Part shown: positions 18,137-26,561 of the stretch, piece after piece
How positions within the stretch are numbered: position 1 is the stretch's first letter
Layout: each line of letters opens with the position of its first letter
Assembly: GCF_000372065.1 (NCBI RefSeq)
Contig: NZ_AQVB01000017.1
Coordinates: 1-44,090, forward strand
DNA from: Oligella urethralis DSM 7531
GTDB lineage: Bacteria; Pseudomonadota; Gammaproteobacteria; Burkholderiales; Burkholderiaceae_B
DNA: 44,090 nucleotides
Direction: 5' to 3'
Notes under the pieces: generated by a model
What the model saw: only the letters and a program-made list of their open reading frames with translations
What the model was told of the DNA's origin: nothing
Databases searched by the model: none
Program-made: the position numbers and the translations under genes

Positions 18137-18748
18137 CTAGCGTTGTAGACTCTTAATCAAGCCATCGATACCATTGCGACTGATTTCACCAGCAAACTGG
18201 TTGCGGTAATTTTGAATCAACCAAATGCCCTCGATATTCATATCATAAACTTTCCACGAGCTACCGGCTTTTTCCAAACGGTAATCAACCGCTACCGGGG
18301 TATTACTCACACCAGTTAAGGTGGTACGCACGACCACATCGGCGGCATTAGGATCACCACGGAATGGCAACACATTCAGCTTGGTACTATCAGTCACGTC
18401 CTTTAAGGCACCACTATAGGTACGCACTAAGGTATTTTTAAAGCCCTCAACCAAGGCCGCTTTCTGCTGCTCAGTGGCTTGACGCCAAGGTTGACCGGTG
18501 GCTAAGCGGGTGGTTTTTTCCATATTGACATAAGGCACAATGTACTTATCCACCAAGCGATTGGTCGCCCCTACGTCACCGCTACGCGCAGCTTGGTCTT
18601 GTAATAAAGCGCTTAAGGCTTGATTAGCGACTTTCTCAACAAAGGCGTTAGGACTTTCAGCTCGGGCCTGAGCGCTAGCAAAAACACCTAAACTGATCAA
18701 TGCTGCTAAAGCACCACGATTGACGACCTTTCCGGCTGTTAATTTCAT
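18137..18748 (-). CDS. mlaC: MlaC, periplasmic phospholipid-binding protein
   Basis: 203 residues with a signal peptide (MKLTAGK... ending SAQARA). The Tol_Tol/Ttg2 domain (MlaC) shuttles phospholipids between the outer-membrane MlaA complex and the inner-membrane MlaFED complex. Recognisable: FVEKVANQALSALL, VDKYIVPYVNMEKTTRLATG, and WKVYDMNIEGIWLIQNYRNQF. The ATG at 18748 has GGAG six bases upstream. Long hairpins lie on both sides of the gene. Confidence 0.94.
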   Translation of the reverse strand: MKLTAGKVVNRGALAALISLGVFASAQARAESPNAFVEKVANQALSALLQDQAARSGDVGATNRLVDKYIVPYVNMEKTTRLATGQPWRQATEQQKAALVEGFKNTLVRTYSGALKDVTDSTKLNVLPFRGDPNAADVVVRTTLTGVSNTPVAVDYRLEKAGSSWKVYDMNIEGIWLIQNYRNQFAGEISRNGIDGLIKSLQR

Positions 18749-18823
18749 AAAACTCTCCATAATCATTTGAGCTATCCATTGATTGGACTCGATTTTTTAC
18801 AAGAGTGATAGCTCTGTCAGGCT

Positions 18824-18850
18824 AATGTACAGCATTTAATGCTGTACATT
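18824..18850 (-). other. perfect 12-bp hairpin between mlaA and mlaC
   Basis: Arms AATGTACAGCAT and ATGCTGTACATT are perfect complements around a 3-base loop. No T-run follows on the transcribed (minus) strand, so it is not a standard terminator. It may be an mRNA stability or processing element within the mla transcript, or a protein-binding palindrome. Confidence 0.7.
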
Positions 18851-18890
18851 ATTTAGTCTTTGTGTAGATATGTAACCCAATCGCTAACTA

Positions 18891-19883
18891 CTAAGCCTCT
18901 GGATCCTCATACTGTGGCAAGTCAGCGCTAGTATCTGGCGTTGATGCTGTCGCTGTTGCATCAGCCTCAGGATCCTCGTACTGAGGTAGAGCGGAGGCAC
19001 TCGCAGCCGTATCAGCGCCGTCCGGGTCATCGTAGCTTGGCAAGCCATCATAGCCTAAATCATCCGTGGTTGGACGATACTGATCCATGGTCGGCTGCAT
19101 AAACATATCCTCACCCGGACCATAACGATGATCGTCCTCCTTAGTCCATGCGGGTACCTTCGTGCCATCGGTGATTTCAGGAGCCATTTTTTGAGCCACC
19201 AGGGCGCGACGATTCTGCAAATAGGCATCACGCACAAAACTGTACTTATCAATGGCAATACTATCTGCCAATTCATCCGCATCTAATAAACTAGCACGGC
19301 TATCAATCACACCAAGTCCCACAGCAGGATTACGCAGCCTAACATTATCAATACTCCATGGGGATAAATAAGCCTCGGTTTTAGCTAAAGAATCCACTGC
19401 CAAACCAGCCGTATCACGGAAATTGCTTGGGCCAAAGCCAGGCAATACCACATAATCCCCTTCACCTGCACCCCAAACCGCCAAGGTGGTACCGAAATCA
19501 TTGCGAATTTTATGTGCGCCGTTCATTGAGGCAACATCAATACAGCCCCCTAAGCCCACGGTACTATTAAAAAGTACGCGCCCAAAGGTGTTAACCGCAT
19601 CCAAGCCGCGTCCCTGTAACATACTGTTGAAACCGGACCAAACATCGCCCAAGTTACCAAAAATATTACTGACACAAGTTCTGACTGGATTCGGCACCAA
19701 CACCTCGTAGGTACGCGCCACCGGTTTAAGAACCGCACCATCCAAGGCCTCATTTACCTCAAACATAGTGCGGTTATAGCTCTCAAAAGGATCATTTGGA
19801 TCCGGTTGGGGCACAGACACGCATGCCGATAAAGCAAGCCCTAAAGCGCCTACCGTTAGTAGTTTTTTAGTCATCGCGAGCAT
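18891..19883 (-). CDS. mlaA: MlaA/VacJ outer-membrane lipoprotein with C-terminal acidic repeats
   Basis: About 330 residues. A lipoprotein signal ends in the lipobox LSAC. The VacJ domain follows: DPFESYNRTMFEVNEALD, the VPNPVRTCVSNIFGNLGDVW region and the VLPGFGPSNFRDTAGLAVD motif. MlaA removes phospholipids from the outer leaflet of the outer membrane. After about residue 275 the protein ends in three spaced copies of an LPxYxDPxA motif in an acidic Ala/Thr-rich tail, longer than the usual protein. Start uncertain among three close ATGs; 19883 has GAG six bases upstream. Confidence 0.93.
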   Translation of the reverse strand: MLAMTKKLLTVGALGLALSACVSVPQPDPNDPFESYNRTMFEVNEALDGAVLKPVARTYEVLVPNPVRTCVSNIFGNLGDVWSGFNSMLQGRGLDAVNTFGRVLFNSTVGLGGCIDVASMNGAHKIRNDFGTTLAVWGAGEGDYVVLPGFGPSNFRDTAGLAVDSLAKTEAYLSPWSIDNVRLRNPAVGLGVIDSRASLLDADELADSIAIDKYSFVRDAYLQNRRALVAQKMAPEITDGTKVPAWTKEDDHRYGPGEDMFMQPTMDQYRPTTDDLGYDGLPSYDDPDGADTAASASALPQYEDPEADATATASTPDTSADLPQYEDPEA

Positions 19884-19913
19884 CATATTCTCAATCAAAA
19901 TTATTGTTAGTAT

Positions 19914-20381
19914 TTATTCGGCCGAACCCTGTTTATCAGCCGTGGAGAACAAGAACTTACTAATTAAATCCTCAATCACCACTGCACTTTGAGTGTAAGT
20001 AATCACCCCACCCTGTGCTAAATTCTCATCATCGGCTCCGGGCGTTAAGTCAATATACTGCTCACCGATAAGGCCTTGGGTCTTAATCGAAGCGGAAGTA
20101 TCCGTCGGAAACTGATACTGCTTTTCTATATCCATTTCAACAATCGCACGAAACATTTGATTATCAAAGGCGATATTTTTAACGCGACCTACCACCACAC
20201 CGTTGCTCTTGACTGCCGAGCGCTTTTTGAGCGAGCCGATATTATCAAAATGGGCACTGACAGTGTAGTTAGGCTGCATACTAAAGGTGCTGAGATTACC
20301 GGCACGTAAGGCTAAAAACACCAATGCCAACACGCCTAACAGCACAAAAATGCCAACCACAAACTCAATACGTTTATTCAT
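19914..20381 (-). CDS. mlaD: MlaD, MCE-domain phospholipid transporter subunit
   Basis: 155 residues: an N-terminal membrane helix (about 7-26) and one MCE domain (VSAHFDNIGSLKKRSAVKSNGVVVGRV, then QGLIGEQYIDLTPG). It forms the periplasmic hexameric ring of the MlaFED complex. Fifteen bases after mlaE. Confidence 0.96.
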   Translation of the reverse strand: MNKRIEFVVGIFVLLGVLALVFLALRAGNLSTFSMQPNYTVSAHFDNIGSLKKRSAVKSNGVVVGRVKNIAFDNQMFRAIVEMDIEKQYQFPTDTSASIKTQGLIGEQYIDLTPGADDENLAQGGVITYTQSAVVIEDLISKFLFSTADKQGSAE

Positions 20382-20396
20382 TTCTAAACCTTTGCT

Positions 20397-21170
20397 TTAA
20401 AACATCACGGCGGTCAATAAGAAATCTAGACCCAAAACCGTTAAAGAACTGATAACCACGGTACGTGTTGTGGCTTGCGAAACGCCCTCGGGCGTGGCTC
20501 TACACGTCCAACCTTGATGTAGGGCAATCAACATACACGCCACCCCGAACGCCATGCTTTTTACCACGCCATTTAGCACATCATCAAACACATCAACACC
20601 TGCTTGCATTTGAGACCAGAAAGCGCCGTCATCAACACCTAGCGACACCACGCCAACAAACCAACCGCCCATCACGCCGACCGCTGAGAAAATAGCCGCC
20701 AAAATCGGCATTGCGATCACACCACCCCAGAAGCGCGGCACTAATACTCGCTCAACCGGATTAATCCCCATCACATCAATGGCATCCAACTGCTCACCGG
20801 CCTTCATCAAACCGATTTCGGCCGTAATCGAGGTGCCCGCACGCCCAGCAAACAATAAGGCCGTCACCACTGGACCAAGTTCACGCAACAAAGATAAGGC
20901 AACCATCAAACCCAAGGCCTGTTCAGAACCGAACATCGAGAGAATACTGTAGCCTTGGAAACCCAAGACGAAGCCCACAAACAGACCGGATACCGCAATA
21001 ATCAGTAAGGAATAGACCCCAATAAACAGAATCTGCTCAACCAATAGTCGCGGCCGCTTAAAAATCAAGGCTGAACGCAACACAATCTGCACTAGCAGAA
21101 TAAAAATATTACCCAGGTGACCAATACCATTAATCACATAGCCACCAATTGATGCAATCCATGAATACAT
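20397..21170 (-). CDS. mlaE: MlaE, phospholipid ABC transporter permease
   Basis: 257 residues with five or six membrane helices and the MlaE-family segments LLRELGPVVTALLFAGRAGTSITAEIGLMKAGEQLDAI and RVLVPRFWGGVIAMPIL. It is the membrane core of MlaFED. Two bases after mlaF, so translationally coupled. Confidence 0.96.
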   Translation of the reverse strand: MYSWIASIGGYVINGIGHLGNIFILLVQIVLRSALIFKRPRLLVEQILFIGVYSLLIIAVSGLFVGFVLGFQGYSILSMFGSEQALGLMVALSLLRELGPVVTALLFAGRAGTSITAEIGLMKAGEQLDAIDVMGINPVERVLVPRFWGGVIAMPILAAIFSAVGVMGGWFVGVVSLGVDDGAFWSQMQAGVDVFDDVLNGVVKSMAFGVACMLIALHQGWTCRATPEGVSQATTRTVVISSLTVLGLDFLLTAVMF

Positions 21171-21172
21171 AA

Positions 21173-22105
21173 CTATCGCCCCCTGCGCTTAGACTTCGCT
21201 TGGCGAGCAATTTGCAGCTGCTTTTCTGCAAACCAACTTTCATAATCAGGCGTCGTCGGGTACTCAAAGCGTGTGCTACCCTCGGGCGACAGACCATGAA
21301 TAAAGTTTTGTACCCGCTGATCCGACATGGCACGAATCTGTGCTGGTGTACCCTCCGCAATAATGCCACCTTGATGAAGCATATACACATAATCCACGAT
21401 GCGGAAAGACTCCTCAATATCATGGGTAATTAAGAGACCAGCGGTGCCTAATTGCTTAGTAATGCCGCGTAGCATATCCGCCGTTTGATTCATGGAAACA
21501 GGATCTAGACCCGCGAAAGGCTCGTCATACAGCAATAACTCTGGCTCCATCACAATGGCGCGAGCCAAGGCAATACGTCTTGCCATGCCCCCAGACACCT
21601 CGGAAATATTTAAATGAGCCGCAGTCTTAAGACCCACCGCAGCGAGCTTATCCAGCACGCGCTCCACAATCTGCGATTCATCCAGCGTGGTTAATTCACG
21701 TAAAGGATAAGCCACATTTTCAAAAGTATTTAGATCTGTAAATAGCGCGCCCTGCTGAAACAGCACACCCATATTTTTACGTAATAGGCTCAGCTCCTTG
21801 GGGCTGATCGCATTCAGCACCTGGCCAAAGAGCCTAACCTCCCCGGTCTTGGCACGAATCTGCCCGGTCACGCCACGCATAATGGTTGACTTACCGGAGC
21901 CGGAGCCGCCGATTAAGGCGATTAACTGCCCCTTGTGAATCGAAAGATTCACCCCGCTGAGAATAATACGCTTACCATAACCCAAACTGACATCGTTAAA
22001 CTCAACGACTTTTTCAGAGGATAAATAATCGGCTGCTTTGGTTGCGGCGCCTGCATGACTTAGCGTAGCGTCTGTAGGTGAACCGTCAGAGCTTTGAATT
22101 GACAT
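21173..22105 (-). CDS. mlaF: MlaF, phospholipid ABC transporter ATPase
   Basis: 310 residues. Walker A GGSGSGKST, signature EVSGGMARR, Walker B LLLYDEPFAG, and switch His in LITHDIEE. The first 30 residues are an unconserved, low-complexity lead-in, so an internal start is possible. First gene of the mla run; a promoter lies at 22141-22169. In relatives MlaF is stabilised by MlaB, whose gene is not seen here. Confidence 0.95.
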   Translation of the reverse strand: MSIQSSDGSPTDATLSHAGAATKAADYLSSEKVVEFNDVSLGYGKRIILSGVNLSIHKGQLIALIGGSGSGKSTIMRGVTGQIRAKTGEVRLFGQVLNAISPKELSLLRKNMGVLFQQGALFTDLNTFENVAYPLRELTTLDESQIVERVLDKLAAVGLKTAAHLNISEVSGGMARRIALARAIVMEPELLLYDEPFAGLDPVSMNQTADMLRGITKQLGTAGLLITHDIEESFRIVDYVYMLHQGGIIAEGTPAQIRAMSDQRVQNFIHGLSPEGSTRFEYPTTPDYESWFAEKQLQIARQAKSKRRGR

Positions 22106-22140
22106 TAACTAGGCTTATAAACGATTAGGTAGATCAATTG

Positions 22141-22169
22141 ATTTTAAATAATCAAATTTTTTCTTGCAA
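22141..22169 (-). promoter_or_regulatory. promoter of the mlaFEDAC run
   Basis: Minus strand: -35 TTGCAA at 22164-22169, a 17-base spacer and -10 TAAAAT at 22141-22146, 36 bases before the mlaF start. An inverted repeat TTGATT/AATCAA (22138-22155) overlaps the -10 and might be an operator. Confidence 0.6.
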
Positions 22170-22239
22170 TAACTATAACATCAATTACGCCATCTCGTTA
22201 CAATAGCAACATCACTTATCATCATTTACTGCTTAGGCA

Positions 22240-23643
22240 ATGATCAAAAACGACAATTCCGCACCCGCTTCCACCTCTTCCTTTAACAGCCTCAATTTAT
22301 CGGAGGCGCAATTAGCCAATCTACAACAACTGGGTTATGAGCAAATGACAGCGATCCAAGCGCTAGCCTTACCACTTGCCTTAAGCGCCCAGGATTTGAT
22401 TGTGCAGGCGCATACCGGCAGTGGCAAAACCCTGGTCTTTGCCTTAGCCATACTACAAACACTGGAGTTAAGCCGTATAGAGGCACAGGCCTTAGTGCTT
22501 TGCCCAACGCGTGAGTTGGCCACACAAGTGGCAGAGGTAATTCGTAAGGTAGGTAGAAGCCACCCCTCATTAAAAGTCAGCCTTATCTGCGGTGGCGCTT
22601 CGATTAGCCGTCAACAAGCATCCTTAGCTCAAGGCACCCATATCATTGTGGGGACACCGGGACGGATTGAGGACCTTATCAATCGTGGCGCCTTGCCATT
22701 AGGCAGTGTAAAAACGCTGGTCTTCGATGAGGCTGACAAAATGATGGATATGGGCTTTTATGAAAGTCTCAGTACAATTAGCAATGCCTGCCCTTTAAAG
22801 CGCCAGACCTTAATGTTTTCTGCGACATACAGCCCGGCGTTATTGGAGCGCACTGAGGGCTTTTTAATCAATCCACACATGATTCAGGCCATAGATGAGC
22901 CAAAGCCCGAGATCCAGCAGGAATTTTATTTAGTCAACGCCAATGAGCGAGGCCAAGCGCTTATCAGCTTACTTAATCACCATCTCCCGCTGGCCACACT
23001 AGCCTTTTGTAATACCCGTGATGAGTGTGAGCTATTGCAACGCCAATTACAACGCGCCGGTATTATCAGCCATGTACTGCACGGACAAATGGAGCAACGT
23101 GAGCGCGAGGATGTATTAATCCAGTTTGCCAATCACAGCTGCAGCGTGTTGGTCGCCACCGATGTTGCAGCGCGCGGCTTGGATATCCATGCCTTAGATT
23201 TAGTGGTTAACGCACATATCTCACCGAATGCCGACACCCATCTGCACCGCATTGGACGCACCGGCCGTCAGGGCGCAACAGGGCACGCCATTACCTTCGT
23301 CACTGAGGACGAACTTTTCCGTAAAAAAAGAATCGAAGAAGTCAGCGCACAACGCTTTGATTTACTCGCTGCGCCTCCGGCGTGGCAGGGTCGACAACAC
23401 TTAAAAGCGCCGATGCAAACCATCACAATCCGTGGGGGTAAAAAAGACAAATTACGTGCCGGTGATATCCTAGGTTCACTGACTAAAACGCTTGGGCTAG
23501 AAGCAGAGCAAGTCGGCAAAATCACGATTCATGACTTTGTTAGCTTTGTGGCGATCGCACGGGATATTGCCCCGCAAGTAGCACAACGCTGGCAACAAAC
23601 AACCATCAAGGGCAAGCGTCGCAAAATCAGCTTACTCCCTTGA
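22240..23643 (+). CDS. dbpA: DEAD-box RNA helicase DbpA
   Basis: 467 residues. Helicase core: Q motif near the start, Walker A AHTGSGKT, PTRELA, DEAD in VFDEADKMMD, SAT, ARGLDI and HRIGRTGR. The last 75 residues (TITIRGGKKDKLRAGDILGSL ... KITIHDFVSFVAI) are the DbpA RNA-binding domain, which in E. coli recognises hairpin 92 of 23S rRNA during 50S assembly. The C-terminal domain separates it from RhlE or SrmB. Confidence 0.95.
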   Translation: MIKNDNSAPASTSSFNSLNLSEAQLANLQQLGYEQMTAIQALALPLALSAQDLIVQAHTGSGKTLVFALAILQTLELSRIEAQALVLCPTRELATQVAEVIRKVGRSHPSLKVSLICGGASISRQQASLAQGTHIIVGTPGRIEDLINRGALPLGSVKTLVFDEADKMMDMGFYESLSTISNACPLKRQTLMFSATYSPALLERTEGFLINPHMIQAIDEPKPEIQQEFYLVNANERGQALISLLNHHLPLATLAFCNTRDECELLQRQLQRAGIISHVLHGQMEQREREDVLIQFANHSCSVLVATDVAARGLDIHALDLVVNAHISPNADTHLHRIGRTGRQGATGHAITFVTEDELFRKKRIEEVSAQRFDLLAAPPAWQGRQHLKAPMQTITIRGGKKDKLRAGDILGSLTKTLGLEAEQVGKITIHDFVSFVAIARDIAPQVAQRWQQTTIKGKRRKISLLP

Positions 23644-23711
23644 TAACTTACATAAATTAACACCTTACACAGCAAGCAATCAGGGAACTAAAGACTATCT
23701 TTGCAGTCAAA

Positions 23712-23738
23712 TTAGCACTCAGACCGATAGAGTGCTAA
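23712..23738 (+). promoter_or_regulatory. CIRCE operator (HrcA binding site) upstream of rpoH
   Basis: TTAGCACTC, nine bases, then GAGTGCTAA: an exact match to the CIRCE consensus, the operator of the heat-shock repressor HrcA. It ends 54 bases before the rpoH start and overlaps the likely promoter region (TAAAAT at 23736-23741). It implies that rpoH is repressed by HrcA; hrcA is not in the window. Confidence 0.93.
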
Positions 23739-23792
23739 AATAGCATACAGCGTACTTTATCGGCGCCTATCTATTAAAGGACATATATTACT

Positions 23793-24686
23793 ATGACAAA
23801 TCAAGCACTTGCTTTACATAATCGCGCATTAGCCACCCTTGGCTCGGGTGCTATTGGCAGTATTGAGTCATATATCAGTAGTGTGAATCAGATTCCTATG
23901 TTGACGCCCGAAGAGGAGCGAGAGTATGCGGAGCGTCTACAGTACCAAGATGATATACAGGCAGCCCAAGCCTTAGTGTTATCACATTTACGTTTAGTGG
24001 TGTCAATTGCACGCCAGTACTTAGGCTATGGCCTACCGCATGCCGATCTTATCCAAGAGGGTAATATTGGCTTGATGAAGGCGGTTAAGCGCTTTGACGT
24101 TAATCGTGGTGTACGTTTAGTCTCTTTTGCCGTACATTGGATTAAGGCAGAAATTCACGAGTACGTGATCCGTAACTGGCGCATGGTACGCATTGCGACC
24201 ACCAAGGCGCAGCGTAAGCTATTCTTTAATCTTCGCAGCCTACGCTTAGACAGTTCTACCCTGGCGCCCGAGGAGATTCAAGGCATTGCTGACAAGCTTA
24301 ATGTCAAACCTGACGAAGTGGTTGAGATGGAGATCCGCTTAAGCGGTCGTGATATGTCATTGGATCCAGGCCCTAGCTCACGTGCCGATGATGATGAGTT
24401 TACGCCTATCGATTATCTATCCGATGAGGGTGAAAGTAGCCCTTATGAGATCATCGCTAGACGCGAACATGAGGAATTGCAGACGCATGGTCTTGCGGCT
24501 GCTTTGGAGTCCCTGGACCCACGTTCACGTCGCATCGTGGAAGCGCGTTGGTTACAGGACGACGGTGGTTTAACACTACATCAACTAGCCGATGAGTTCG
24601 GCGTATCCGCTGAGCGTATTCGCCAGATTGAAGCCGCTGCAATGAAGAAAATGCGTAGCTTCCTTGGTGAAGATGCAATGAACTAA
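23793..24686 (+). CDS. rpoH: Heat-shock sigma factor RpoH (sigma-32)
   Basis: 297 residues. Sigma-70 family with region 2 (LVLSHLRLVVSIARQYLGYGLPHADLIQEGNIGLMKAVKRFD), then the RpoH box QRKLFFNLR at 140-148, the mark of sigma-32, and a region 4 helix-turn-helix (GLTLHQLADEFGVSAERIRQIE). It directs heat-shock gene transcription and is a substrate of FtsH and DnaK control in relatives. AAGGA lies about 12 bases before the ATG. The CIRCE element upstream links it to HrcA. Confidence 0.97.
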   Translation: MTNQALALHNRALATLGSGAIGSIESYISSVNQIPMLTPEEEREYAERLQYQDDIQAAQALVLSHLRLVVSIARQYLGYGLPHADLIQEGNIGLMKAVKRFDVNRGVRLVSFAVHWIKAEIHEYVIRNWRMVRIATTKAQRKLFFNLRSLRLDSSTLAPEEIQGIADKLNVKPDEVVEMEIRLSGRDMSLDPGPSSRADDDEFTPIDYLSDEGESSPYEIIARREHEELQTHGLAAALESLDPRSRRIVEARWLQDDGGLTLHQLADEFGVSAERIRQIEAAAMKKMRSFLGEDAMN

Positions 24687-24701
24687 TCCACACAGCGCAA
24701 G

Positions 24702-24735
24702 CTCACCATTAGTTACATTTTAGGGGTGAGTTTTT
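24702..24735 (+). terminator. terminator after rpoH
   Basis: A 6-bp stem CTCACC/GGTGAG with a 17-base loop is followed by five T, 16 bases after the rpoH stop. It is of moderate strength and a second, stronger terminator lies 120 bases further on, at the end of the candidate small RNA. Confidence 0.6.
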
Positions 24736-24740
24736 GGAAC

Positions 24741-24888
24741 TAACAGGAGATTCTCTGGACTAACACCTGTGAGCAATGGAAACGTAGTTATTACCCCGCT
24801 CATCATTCGTCCATTTTTCTCCTCTTTCCCTTCCCCTTAAGGACGAATGTTTAGACACTTCCGGCCCCCTTGCCGGAGGTGTTTTTTT
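24741..24888 (+). ncRNA. candidate small RNA with C/U-rich loop, downstream of rpoH
   Basis: About 150 bases with no reading frame but dense structure. It holds ACAGG (24744-24748) pairing with CCTGT (24766-24770), then TGAGC/GCTCA (24770-24774 and 24798-24802). A perfect 9-bp stem CATTCGTCC/GGACGAATG (24804-24812 and 24841-24849) displays a 28-base pyrimidine loop with CTCCTC and CCCTTCCCC. A strong terminator with a run of seven T ends it. Displayed C/U-rich loops plus a long U tail fit Hfq-type RNAs that block ribosome-binding sites. The 5' end is not defined; it could be processed from the rpoH mRNA. Confidence 0.6.
24855..24888 (+). terminator. strong terminator ending the rpoH/small-RNA region
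   Basis: A 10-bp stem ACACTTCCGG/CCGGAGGTGT (one G-U pair), an 8-base loop and a run of seven T. It lies 40 bases from the end of the converging senC gene. Confidence 0.93.
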
Positions 24889-24927
24889 GCGCTGATATTG
24901 TTAACCCCCTTTGAATCAATCAAAGTC

Positions 24928-25557
24928 TCACTCAAGGAGAAGCTTTTTCAAATCAGCAGCCATCTTGTCGGGTGGCGTGCCCTCGCTAAATAAAAGCACG
25001 GATTCTGCGGCTTTATCCAATACAAACACATAGGCACTATGCTCCATCGTATAAAAACCCGCTGGTCCTGGCACCTGATGATAAAACACATTAAAGGATT
25101 TGGCGATTTGTTGTAATTGTTGAGGCTCGGCAATTAAGGCCTTAAAGCTGGGATCAAAATGCGATAAATACTCTCTTAAGCGCTGAGGCGTATCACGCGC
25201 CGGATCCACCGTCACAAAGTAAAACTGCACCGCTTCTGCCTCTGTCGGCGCTAATAAGTTAAGTGCCTGTTGGATCTGCACCAGGGTATTAGGACATACA
25301 TCCGGACAATGGGTAAAGCCAAAATAAACGAGCGAGAGTTTACCCTTAAAATCATCAAATTTGAAGTCATTCCCACGTTCATCACGAGCCTCTAGACCGC
25401 GACCAAAATGACTGCCCCGAATACCACTGCCATTAAAATCGCTATGAGTCAAATTAAACAGATGCTGCCATTGTGCTGCAACCGGGCTCATCGCCAGTAA
25501 GGAAAAGGCGACGCTTAGACTAATAAGCAAGGGTAAAAAATAAGCCACAAAACGCAT
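24928..25557 (-). CDS. SCO1/SenC copper chaperone of cytochrome oxidase
   Basis: 209 residues. An N-terminal membrane helix is followed by a thioredoxin-like domain with the copper-binding CPDVC and, near the C terminus, the conserved His in MEHSAYVF. It delivers copper to, or keeps reduced, the CuA site of cytochrome c oxidase. I start at the ATG at 25557, which has GGAGG eight bases upstream; the frame runs to 25671 but adds residues without family similarity. Confidence 0.92.
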   Translation of the reverse strand: MRFVAYFLPLLISLSVAFSLLAMSPVAAQWQHLFNLTHSDFNGSGIRGSHFGRGLEARDERGNDFKFDDFKGKLSLVYFGFTHCPDVCPNTLVQIQQALNLLAPTEAEAVQFYFVTVDPARDTPQRLREYLSHFDPSFKALIAEPQQLQQIAKSFNVFYHQVPGPAGFYTMEHSAYVFVLDKAAESVLLFSEGTPPDKMAADLKKLLLE

Positions 25558-25709
25558 CCTAGCTGCCTCCGATTGTTGATTGAAAAGACGCCAAGCGCTT
25601 GAGATATGCTTCGTCACACCCGGACACAGTTCAAACACTAAGGCTTGATATATACTTGGAGATAATGTCATTATTTTAATATCCTAGTATACAGAGGAAG
25701 AGTAAGTCA

Positions 25710-26525
25710 TTGAAGCTTGAAAAAATGCAAGCGCTCTATCAGCAGTTAAGCCAGCAGGTTCAAGAGGTGCCCGTGAGCGGCTCAAGACCCTTGATTATTG
25801 CCGGTAAAATTGCCGGTTTTATCCATCCCGCCGCCATTAGTGCATTACAAACTAAGCACTACCTTAAGCAGGATGCGTTGGCGGTTTATCTGGCTGAAGC
25901 AGGTATTACTCGGAGCGAGTTAAATGCGCTCTTAGTTGATGTAGCCTATTGTTTACGTGATGCAGGCTTAACCAGAGCTTGGCGCAATGAATTGCTAAAT
26001 GTATACGCCGAGGGCTCCGTGATTGCACAGATTGAGCGTGCTGCCATGCGCCCCCTTGGCCTCTTAACCATGGCGATTCATTTAAATGGCTGGACCCCTG
26101 AGGGAGATATTTATCTGCAATTACGCGCCGCCAGTAAGGCCTTCGATCCTAATCGCTGGGATACCTTAGTCGGTGGTTTATTAAATGCCGAGGACAGCCC
26201 ACCCGAGGGCTTAATCCGTGAATCACAGGAAGAAGCCGGGCTCGCCACCACTCATCTCAAGCAACGCACACCGATTCGTACGATTTTGCGGATGCGTCGA
26301 CGCCTTCCCGAGGGCTATCAATTAGAAGATATTTTAGTCAGTGATTGCATTATTCCGCCTGACGCGACCCTTGAAAATCAGGATGGTGAGGTAGAGCGCA
26401 TTGAGACCTTTAGACCGAGCGAAGTGATACAAATGATTGAGGATAAAGACATCACTATTGAAGCCGCCATTGTTCTTTTAGATAGCTTGATTAACCAGCA
26501 TATTCGTCATTTAATGCAGCAATAA
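25710..26525 (+). CDS. NUDIX hydrolase with DUF4743-type N-terminal domain
   Basis: 271 residues. The N-terminal 120 residues resemble the DUF4743 part of thiamine-pyrophosphokinase-linked NUDIX proteins. The NUDIX box is in GGLLNAEDSPPEGLIRESQEEAG, with REsqEE intact and one extra residue before RE compared with the strict consensus. The substrate is unknown. The start is TTG at 25710: AGGAAGAG lies about seven bases upstream, whereas the next ATG (25725) is too far from it. Confidence 0.85.
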   Translation: MKLEKMQALYQQLSQQVQEVPVSGSRPLIIAGKIAGFIHPAAISALQTKHYLKQDALAVYLAEAGITRSELNALLVDVAYCLRDAGLTRAWRNELLNVYAEGSVIAQIERAAMRPLGLLTMAIHLNGWTPEGDIYLQLRAASKAFDPNRWDTLVGGLLNAEDSPPEGLIRESQEEAGLATTHLKQRTPIRTILRMRRRLPEGYQLEDILVSDCIIPPDATLENQDGEVERIETFRPSEVIQMIEDKDITIEAAIVLLDSLINQHIRHLMQQ

Positions 26526-26561
26526 TCCACCCAACAAAAGCCGTAGCCTAAGGAGAAAGAG

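Noticed and set aside
23701-23760. Sigma-32 promoter upstream of rpoH (autoregulation)
   Set aside because: No CTTGAA / CCCCAT-type pair at suitable spacing was found; only the CIRCE and a weak sigma-70-like -10 are visible.
24741-24888. 6S RNA
   Set aside because: The ends do not pair and there is no large internal bubble; the structure is a chain of separate stems.
25558-25671. Longer SenC with 38 extra N-terminal residues
   Set aside because: The added part has no signal or family similarity, and the internal ATG has a good ribosome-binding site.
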